Assembly: GCA_023213235.1 (NCBI GenBank)
Contig: CP096137.1
Coordinates: forward strand, 3,438,437 to 3,502,436
Direction of reading: 5' to 3'
DNA from: Elusimicrobiota bacterium
GTDB taxonomy: Bacteria; Elusimicrobiota; Elusimicrobia; UBA1565; UBA9628
DNA: 64,000 nt
Part shown: piece after piece, positions 58,047 through 64,000 of the stretch
How the letters are laid out: each line of letters starts with the position of its first letter
Position numbering within the stretch: position 1 is the first letter of the stretch
Program-made: the position numbers and the translations under genes
The notes under the pieces: generated by a model
Database searches by the model: none
The model's input: only the letters and a program-made list of their open reading frames with translations
Told to the model about the DNA's origin: nothing

Positions 58047-60440
58047 CTACTCGAGGACGATGTGGTAGTCCTCCCAGAGCAGGTTCGCGTCGGAATGGAT
58101 GCGCACCGAACGCTGGACGTTGCGCTCGATGATCGAGATCTGGCCGCGGAAAGCCTCCGCCACCGACGGGTGCAGCGACACGCGGATCGACCCGCCGGGC
58201 CGCCCGCCCGTCATCTCGAAGATCTCGCGCTGGATCTTGATGCGCAGGGTCTCCGAGGACAGCACGCGCCCGGAGGCGCGGCACTGCGGGCAGTCCGTCG
58301 TCAGCAGCGCGGCCGTCGACATGCGCTTGCGCTCGCGCGTGAGCTCGATGAGGCCGAGCCGCGTGATCGGAAGGATGCGGATCTTCGCGCGGTCGCCGCG
58401 GCAGGCGTCGGCGAAGGCCTCCATGACCTTCGCGCGGTTGGACGCCTTGCGCATGTCGATGAAGTCGACGACGATGATGCCGCCGATGTTGCGCAGGCGG
58501 ATCTGCTGAGCGACGATCGTCGCGGCCTCGATGTTCGTCGAGGTGACGGTCTCCTCCTGCGACTTCGAGCCCGTGAAGCGGCCGGTGTTCACGTCGATCG
58601 CGCAGAGCGACTCGGCTTCCTGGATCACGATCGAGCCGCCGTTGGGCAGCGCGACCTTGGTCTCGCGGATCGACTCGAGCTGGCGCTCGAGGTTGAAGGC
58701 CTTGAAGATCGGCGTCTTCGCCTCGTAGAGCTTGATGCGGTCCTTGAGCTCGGGCGCGAAGCCGTCGACGAAGTCGACGACCTCCTTGTGCGCCTGCTTG
58801 CTGTCGATCATGTAGACGTAGACCTGCTCGGAGAGGATGTCGCGCGCGATCTGCATCGCGAGGCCGAGGTCCTGGTGGATGATCGACGGCGACGGCAGCT
58901 CCTCGTGCTTCTTCTGTACGGAGGCCCAGAGATTCTGGAGGTACTTCACCTCGCGCTCGAGCTCCTCCTCGGTGGCGCCCTCGGCCTCGGTGCGCACGAC
59001 GACGCCCTTGCCGCCGAGGTGCGCCTTCACGAGCTTGTCGACGATCTTCTCGAGGCGCACGCGCTCCTCGGGCTCGGCGATGTGCTTGGAGATGCCCACG
59101 TACTCCTGGTACGGCGTGAAGACGAGGTAGCGTCCCGGCAGGGAGACGTCCATCGTGACCTTCGGGCCCTTCGTGCTGATCGCCTCCTTGGCGACCTGCA
59201 CCATGACGACCTGCCCCTTCTTCAGGGTCTGGTCGATGGGGGCGTTCTTGTCTCCGAGAACGTCGGAGATGTAGAGGTAGGCGTTCTTGTCGAAGCCGAT
59301 GTTGACGAAGGCCGACGAGATGCCCGGCAGGACGTTCTCGACGGTGCCCTTGTAGATGTTGCCGACGATGTTCTGCGAGCTCTTGCGCTCCCAGTGCAGC
59401 TCGGAGAGGCGGCCGTCCTCGAGGATGGCGATGCGCGTCTCCTCGAAGCTCGTGTTGGCCAGGACCTCGCGCTTGACGGGCTTGCGCGGGCTCTTGCCCG
59501 CGTTCGTCCGCTCCTGCAGCCTTCCGTCGTGGCGCTCGTGCCGGTCGCCGCGGTCGCCGCGGTCGCGGCCCGCGCGGTCTCCGCCGCGGCCGCCGTCTCT
59601 GCGTCCGCCGTCGCGCTCGCCGCGCCCGTCGCGTCCGCCTCTGCCGTCTCTGCCGTCGCGGCGGTGCTGCTCGCGGTTCGGGTCGCGCCGGTCGGGGCGC
59701 CCCTCGCGGTTCGGGTTCGGCGGCCGGTTCGGGTCGCGGCGCTCGCCGTGCGGGCGGTCGCCCTGCGGGCGCTCCGGCGCGGGCGCGCCGGCCGGGCCCT
59801 GCGCGCCGGGCTGGCCGGGCTGCTGCGGCTGACCCTGGCCCTGTCCGCGGTCTCCGCCGCGGCCGCGGCGGCGGCGGCGCCGTCGGCGGCCGCCCTCGCG
59901 CGCCTCGCCCGGCTGACCCGGCTGGCCGGGCTGAACGGGCGCTCCGGGAACGGCGGGGAGGCCGGAGGCGGGAGCCTCGGGCGCCGGTGCGGCCGACGTC
60001 GAGCCCTCGGCGATCGCCTCAGGCGTCTCGTCGTCGTCCTCGTCCTCGTCGCCGTCGTCGTCCGCGTCGTCGGCGTCTTCGGCGTCCGCCTGGACCGCGG
60101 TCTCAGGCGCGTTCTCGGAACCCGGCTCGGAGTCGGGCTCCGCATCGGCTTCCTCGGCGGCCTGAGGCACGTCGCGATCGGCCTCGACGGGGCCGTCGGC
60201 GCGCGGGTACAGATCCTCGCGGGCCGGCACCTCGACGACCGGCGCCGGCGTCGGCGTCGGCGCCGCCGCTTCGACGACGGCGGGCTCGGGCGCCTTGGTT
60301 TCGACGACAGTCGGCTCGGGCGCCGATATCGTGCGCTGAGACGCCGCGGCGTCAGCCGCGGCCGCACCCGGCGTCGAGTCGTCCGTCACGCGGACGGGCT
60401 CGATGCGAGGCTTCGGCTGGGAATCGTTTTCGTTGGACAC
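58047..60440 (-). CDS. rng: Ribonuclease E/G with long disordered N-terminus
   Basis: 797 residues. The last ~470 are the RNase E/G catalytic unit: S1 region VLPGISSAFVNIGF and KGQVVMVQVAKEAISTKG, DNase-I-like core SLCAIDVNTGRFTG and GGIIVVDFIDM with its catalytic Asp residues, and the zinc link TDCPQCRASG. The first ~330 residues are low complexity: Pro/Ala/Glu, an acidic Asp/Glu tract, GGRRRRRRRRGRGGDRG, then Arg/Asp/Gly repeats. Known RNase E proteins usually carry such tails at the C-terminus, and RNase G lacks them. It starts 13 nt after the rodA stop. Confidence 0.95.
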   Translation of the reverse strand: MSNENDSQPKPRIEPVRVTDDSTPGAAAADAAASQRTISAPEPTVVETKAPEPAVVEAAAPTPTPAPVVEVPAREDLYPRADGPVEADRDVPQAAEEADAEPDSEPGSENAPETAVQADAEDADDADDDGDEDEDDDETPEAIAEGSTSAAPAPEAPASGLPAVPGAPVQPGQPGQPGEAREGGRRRRRRRRGRGGDRGQGQGQPQQPGQPGAQGPAGAPAPERPQGDRPHGERRDPNRPPNPNREGRPDRRDPNREQHRRDGRDGRGGRDGRGERDGGRRDGGRGGDRAGRDRGDRGDRHERHDGRLQERTNAGKSPRKPVKREVLANTSFEETRIAILEDGRLSELHWERKSSQNIVGNIYKGTVENVLPGISSAFVNIGFDKNAYLYISDVLGDKNAPIDQTLKKGQVVMVQVAKEAISTKGPKVTMDVSLPGRYLVFTPYQEYVGISKHIAEPEERVRLEKIVDKLVKAHLGGKGVVVRTEAEGATEEELEREVKYLQNLWASVQKKHEELPSPSIIHQDLGLAMQIARDILSEQVYVYMIDSKQAHKEVVDFVDGFAPELKDRIKLYEAKTPIFKAFNLERQLESIRETKVALPNGGSIVIQEAESLCAIDVNTGRFTGSKSQEETVTSTNIEAATIVAQQIRLRNIGGIIVVDFIDMRKASNRAKVMEAFADACRGDRAKIRILPITRLGLIELTRERKRMSTAALLTTDCPQCRASGRVLSSETLRIKIQREIFEMTGGRPGGSIRVSLHPSVAEAFRGQISIIERNVQRSVRIHSDANLLWEDYHIVLE

Positions 60441-60453
60441 GGTGTATCTCCGG

Positions 60454-61806
60454 TTAAAGCAGCGCGTATCTCCGCGCGTAGATGTTGGCGACGATGCCGA
60501 GCGTCCACAAGGTGACGAGGAGGCTCGAGCCGCCGTAGGAAACGAGAGGCAAAGGCACGCCGGCGACGGGCATGAGGCCCACGCACATGCCGACGTTGAG
60601 GACGAGCTGGAACGCCAAGGTCGATGCGAGTCCGGCGCAGACGAGGTAGCCGTAGCGGTCGCGCGCCAGACGCGCGGCCGAGACGATGCGCCACAGCACG
60701 ATCATGTACAGGCCGAGGATCAGGGACGTGCCCCAGAATCCCATCTCCTCGCCGAGGTTCGCGAAGACGAAGTCGGTGTGGCGCTCGGGAAGAAAGCCGA
60801 GCTGGGACTGGGTGCCCGAGAACAGGCCCTTGCCCCACATGCCGCCCGAGCCCAGCGCGATCTGCGACTGGATGACGTTGTACGCCGCGCCCTGCACGTC
60901 GGACTGCGGGGCGATCCACGCGACGAAGCGGTTGCGCTGGTAGCCCTTGAGGTGCTTGTGGACGACGATGCCGGCGAGCAGGGCGGCCGACAGCAGGATC
61001 GGAATCGCGGCGAACGCGGCGGGCTTGACCTGCACGCGCATCCAGCTCGAGACGCGCCAGGCGAGCAGGCCGAGCGCGCAGAATAAAAGAATCGCGGCGA
61101 CCGTCGCGAACCCCATCCGCGAGGTCGCGAGGATCATGCCGGGCAGGCTGTGCGCCGCCGCGTCGGGCCAGCGGATCTGGCAGACGGTGTAGATCAGGGG
61201 CACCGAGATCGTGAGGCCGCCGAAGCCGAACACGGCGACGAGCTGGAACATGTCGATGCCCGCCGCGAACATCATCCCGAAGATCGCGGGCACGAAGGTC
61301 AGGAAGGTCGAGAAGTCCGGCTGCTTGAGCACGAGCGCCATGACGGGCGCGCAGATCGCCAGGCCGGTGAGAAGGGTCGACAGGTCTCCGATGCGGCGCG
61401 CGCGTCGGTCGAGGAAGTCGGCCAGCGCCAGCACGACGAGCGTGCGCGCCATCTCCGCCGGCTGGAAGCTGAAGCCGAACAGGTGGACCCACGAGCGCTG
61501 GCCGCGCGAGATCTTGCCGAGGATCAAGGTCGCCGCGACGATCACGATCGCGGTGGCGTAGACGAACTTGCTCTGGTCCTGGAACACCTGGTAGTTGAAG
61601 GCGAGCGTGAGCGTGAAGAGCGTGATGCCGAGCGTCAGGGCGATGAAGTGCTTCTGCAGAATGGCCGAGTACATGGGCGTCGTGCTCGCCGCCGAGAGCA
61701 TCGCCAGCGAGCCCGCGATCACGAGGCCGGCGACGGCGGCGACGTACGTCCAGTCGACGCGCCCGGAGAGGCCCGACTGAGCGCGCACGGCGCGCACCAT
61801 CGTCAT
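60454..61806 (-). CDS. rodA: Peptidoglycan polymerase RodA (SEDS family)
   Basis: 450 residues with ten membrane helices. It polymerises lipid II for the elongasome with PBP2. Family marks: RSWVHLFGFSFQPAEMARTL, QSQIALGSGGMWGKG and FLPERHTDFVFANLGEE, then MPVAGVPLPLVSYGGSS. The ATG at 61806 overlaps the mrdA stop (ATGA); a second ATG lies two codons on. Confidence 0.95.
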   Translation of the reverse strand: MTMVRAVRAQSGLSGRVDWTYVAAVAGLVIAGSLAMLSAASTTPMYSAILQKHFIALTLGITLFTLTLAFNYQVFQDQSKFVYATAIVIVAATLILGKISRGQRSWVHLFGFSFQPAEMARTLVVLALADFLDRRARRIGDLSTLLTGLAICAPVMALVLKQPDFSTFLTFVPAIFGMMFAAGIDMFQLVAVFGFGGLTISVPLIYTVCQIRWPDAAAHSLPGMILATSRMGFATVAAILLFCALGLLAWRVSSWMRVQVKPAAFAAIPILLSAALLAGIVVHKHLKGYQRNRFVAWIAPQSDVQGAAYNVIQSQIALGSGGMWGKGLFSGTQSQLGFLPERHTDFVFANLGEEMGFWGTSLILGLYMIVLWRIVSAARLARDRYGYLVCAGLASTLAFQLVLNVGMCVGLMPVAGVPLPLVSYGGSSLLVTLWTLGIVANIYARRYALL

Positions 61807-63650
61807 GGCCGCCTCCCGGCGGGCAGCAGCGGCGCGGGCGTCAGCGCGGGCACGGGCGCGGGCGGCGGCGCGGGCTTGGCGGCGGCGGGGTCGGCGATGC
61901 CGAAGTGCGCCATGATCATGCGCTTGGCGACGGGCGCGGCGGCCGCGGCGCCGTGGCCGCCGTTCTCGACGAGGACGGCGACCGCGATCGAGGCCGGCTC
62001 GCCGGGGCGGGCGGCGTAGGTGATGAACCAGGCGTGGTCCTCGCCGTGCGGGTTCTGGGCGGTCCCGGTCTTGCCGGCGACGAGGATGCCGGGCACGCGC
62101 GCGCTGGCGCCCGTTCCGGATGAGACCGTGACCTCGAGCGCTCGTTGGACGAGATTCCAGGCCTCCTCCTTCGCGGTGACCAGGCCGAGCCGCTCGGACG
62201 GCTTGACGGCGTCGGGGCGTCCGTCGGTGTAGACGATCTTTTGAATATAGCGCGGCCGCCACACGCTGCCGCGGTTGGACAGCGCGGCGGCGACGATGGC
62301 CATCTGCAGCGGAGTGACGGTCAGCTCGCCCTGGCCGATGGAGAGGTTGAGCGTGTCTCCGTCGTACCAGGATTTCCCCGCCTTCTTGCGCGTCTCGGGG
62401 CCGAAGAGGTGGCCGCCTTTTTCGCCGCGCATCGGGATGTTTGTCTTCGCGCCGAGGCCGAAGGCGCGCGCGTAGCGTTCGATCGACGCGGCGCCCGTCT
62501 TGAGGCCGAGCGTGTAGAAGTAGACGTTGCACGACTTCGCCAGGCCCAGGTACCAGGACAGGCGGCCGTGTCCCTTCTTCTCGTCGCAGAGGAACGTGCG
62601 CGGGCCGAGATCGTAATGGCCGGGGCAGTACACGTGCTCTTCGGGGTTGACGCGGCCGTCCTGGAACGCGGCCAGGCCCGCGATGGGCTTGAACGTCGAG
62701 CCGGGCGGGTAGGCGCCGGAGATCGCGTTGTTGAACTCGGAGAGGTCCGAAATCGTCGACTTCACCTCGTTGGGGTCGGTCGAGAGGAAGGCGTTCGGAT
62801 CGAAGTCCGGCTGCGAGCTCATCGCGAGCAGGTCCCCGTTGCGCGGATCGATCGCCACGGCGGCGCCGCGGCCCGTCACCGACGCGCGCAGGCCCTCGTC
62901 GGCGGCGCGCTGGACGGCGGCGTCGATCGTGAGGTGCACGTTGCTGCCGGCCTCGAAGGGTATCTTGTCGATGACGCGCTTGAGGCGCCCCTGGGCGTCG
63001 ACCTCCATGCGCAGGCCGCCGTCGCGGCCGCGCAGCTCGTCTTCGAAGATGCGCTCGAGGCCGATGCGGCCGATGCGCGAGTCGACCCGGTAGCCCTTCG
63101 GCTTGCGCTCGCGCCACTCGCGCGAGCTCATCTTGCCCATGTAGCCGAGCAGGTGGGAGGCGAAGCGTCCGAAGGGGTACCAGCGCCGCGCCTCGACGAC
63201 CAGGTCGACGCCGGGGTAGATCGTCTTGAGCTCCGAGAGGCGGAACATCGTCTGCGCGGGAAGGTTTTCGGCGAGGCGGACCGCGCTCTCTTCGCGGACG
63301 GCCTGCTCGAGCTTCTCGAGAAGCTCCTCGGGGTCGCGGGACAGCTGGCGGCCGAGCTCCTCGGCGAGAGGGTGCAGGTCCTGGCGGCGCCGGTCCTTGC
63401 CCGGCAGGAAGATCAGCGAGAAGGCCGGCGCGTTCGTCGCGACGGGCACGCCGTGCCGGTCGTAGATGCGGCCGCGCGGCGCGTTCTGATGGATCATCTG
63501 CGAGCGGTTGCGCTCGGCGGCCTGCCGCCACTCGGCGGCCTGCACGAGCTGCATCTGCGCCAGGCGCAGGCCCAGCACGAGGCCCGCGGCCGCGATCACA
63601 TACCAGAGGATCTCGAGGCGCTCGACGGGGACGGCGCCGCCGCGGCTCAT
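61803..63650 (-). CDS. mrdA: Penicillin-binding protein 2 (peptidoglycan transpeptidase)
   Basis: 615 residues. One N-terminal membrane helix (ILWYVIAAAGLVLGLRLAQ), pedestal with PRGRIYDRHGVPVATN, and transpeptidase domain with the Ser-x2-Lys of YPPGSTFKPIAG, the Ser-x-Asn of AKSCNVYFY and VAGKTGTAQNP. It cross-links peptidoglycan in the elongasome together with RodA. The C-terminus has a Pro/Ala-rich tail. Frame intact. Confidence 0.96.
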   Translation of the reverse strand: MSRGGAVPVERLEILWYVIAAAGLVLGLRLAQMQLVQAAEWRQAAERNRSQMIHQNAPRGRIYDRHGVPVATNAPAFSLIFLPGKDRRRQDLHPLAEELGRQLSRDPEELLEKLEQAVREESAVRLAENLPAQTMFRLSELKTIYPGVDLVVEARRWYPFGRFASHLLGYMGKMSSREWRERKPKGYRVDSRIGRIGLERIFEDELRGRDGGLRMEVDAQGRLKRVIDKIPFEAGSNVHLTIDAAVQRAADEGLRASVTGRGAAVAIDPRNGDLLAMSSQPDFDPNAFLSTDPNEVKSTISDLSEFNNAISGAYPPGSTFKPIAGLAAFQDGRVNPEEHVYCPGHYDLGPRTFLCDEKKGHGRLSWYLGLAKSCNVYFYTLGLKTGAASIERYARAFGLGAKTNIPMRGEKGGHLFGPETRKKAGKSWYDGDTLNLSIGQGELTVTPLQMAIVAAALSNRGSVWRPRYIQKIVYTDGRPDAVKPSERLGLVTAKEEAWNLVQRALEVTVSSGTGASARVPGILVAGKTGTAQNPHGEDHAWFITYAARPGEPASIAVAVLVENGGHGAAAAAPVAKRMIMAHFGIADPAAAKPAPPPAPVPALTPAPLLPAGRRP

Positions 63651-63651
63651 G

Positions 63652-64000
63652 TCAGCGTTCCCCCCGCGCGTCCCAGACGACCGCCGCGACGGTGACCGCG
63701 ACGGCGTTGAGGACGGGCGTCAGCAGCAGCGGCATCCAGCCCGGAGACTCGAAGCTCTTCGTGAAGACGAGCCCGAGCAGGCCGTGGCCGAGGAACGCGG
63801 CGTACGTGAACAGGAAGGTCGTCGCGGCCAGCGGCCCGACGGCGCGCAGGTCGATCTGGCGGCGCGCGACGCCGACGAAATAGGCGGCCAAAGTCAGCAC
63901 GAGCGCGCTCGCGCCGAAGAGCTCGGCGCGCGCGACGTCGAGATAGAGCCCCCAGCCGAAGCCGATCAGCATGCCGGCGACGGGGCCGCGGCGCGCGGCG
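63652..64000 (-). CDS. mreD: Rod shape-determining protein MreD (5' part beyond the window)
   Basis: The stop lies 1 nt before the mrdA start, the usual mreD-mrdA order. At least 106 residues visible with four helices (FGASALVLTLAAYFVGVA, TTFLFTYAAFLGHGLLGLVF, LTPVLNAVAVTVAAVVW). The start is outside the window, so only the C-terminal part is seen; an apparent ATG at 63972 need not be the real start. Confidence 0.82.
   Translation of the reverse strand, partial: AARRGPVAGMLIGFGWGLYLDVARAELFGASALVLTLAAYFVGVARRQIDLRAVGPLAATTFLFTYAAFLGHGLLGLVFTKSFESPGWMPLLLTPVLNAVAVTVAAVVWDARGER

Overview
This window is a high-GC bacterial chromosome segment (roughly 68-72% G+C in the host genes). It has a Gram-negative-type cell-wall operon, mutS-mutL, queuosine genes, and many proteins with a signal peptide followed by a long Ala/Pro/Ser/Val-rich stretch. 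The gene content and that N-terminal style suggest an Elusimicrobiota-like organism. That assignment is inference: no rRNA or tRNA is present to prove it, and no CRISPR array was seen.

Layout. 0.1-5.8 kb (+): mutS, mutL, a small membrane protein and a DUF3014 protein. 5.8-6.8 kb (-): two small secreted proteins. 6.84-7.12 kb (+): a promoter, a ~183-nt RNA closed by a perfect 12-bp terminal stem (candidate 6S RNA) and a terminator hairpin. 7.6-17.9 kb (-): a tightly overlapping series with sugar-nucleotide and surface-polysaccharide enzymes (epimerase, Gfo/Idh oxidoreductase, GT2, GT-C, WecA/MraY-type transferase, FAD mutase-like protein), then a lipoprotein, a DnaQ-type exonuclease, queC and queE. 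18.9-22.7 kb (-): ArsC/Spx-like protein, GT2 and two GT-C membrane glycosyltransferases. 22.9-27.8 kb (+): a CPBP membrane protease fused to an HtrA serine protease-PDZ, followed by two secreted proteins. 27.8-29.7 kb (-): small accessory genes.

29.2-39.95 kb is the accessory island. It is visibly AT-richer and carries eight well-formed attC sites (about 80 bp) plus one degenerate site, all oriented so that the array reads on the minus strand. Each cassette is a small minus-strand gene followed by an attC. No integrase is visible, so it is a CALIN (attC cluster lacking intI). Three insertion sequences (IS256, IS30 and IS3 families) sit inside cassettes with 8-, 3- and 3-bp target duplications. 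Excising each in silico rejoins the interrupted gene; brnT and the small IS3-split ORF additionally need a one-base correction. One disrupted cassette is a brnT-brnA toxin-antitoxin pair.

40.0-52.4 kb (-) is the most unusual locus. The BatD, BatA (VWA), BatC (TPR) and BatB (VWA) modules of the Bat/MoxR system lie in one uninterrupted frame. After correcting single-base losses, the frame runs on through a repeat-rich region into a DUF58 domain, about 3,186 residues in total. Directly downstream are a MoxR AAA+ ATPase carrying a signal peptide and a secreted metallophosphoesterase with a nucleotidyltransferase-like N-terminus.

52.5-64.0 kb (-): mreD, mrdA, rodA, rng (RNase E/G), an amidase, murI, a DUF5677-like gene, rho, ridA and a membrane protein in operon-like array. 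Rho seems to lack the usual N-terminal RNA-binding domain and has a Gly/Gln/Arg-rich tail instead; RNase E/G has a similar Arg-rich disordered N-terminus.

Sequence quality: at least 23 places where a frame breaks are each repaired by adding exactly one base, nearly always in a homopolymer. I treat these genes as intact genes with assembly errors unless an IS is the cause. Several promoters have the -10 box only 6-8 nt before the start codon, implying leaderless mRNAs.
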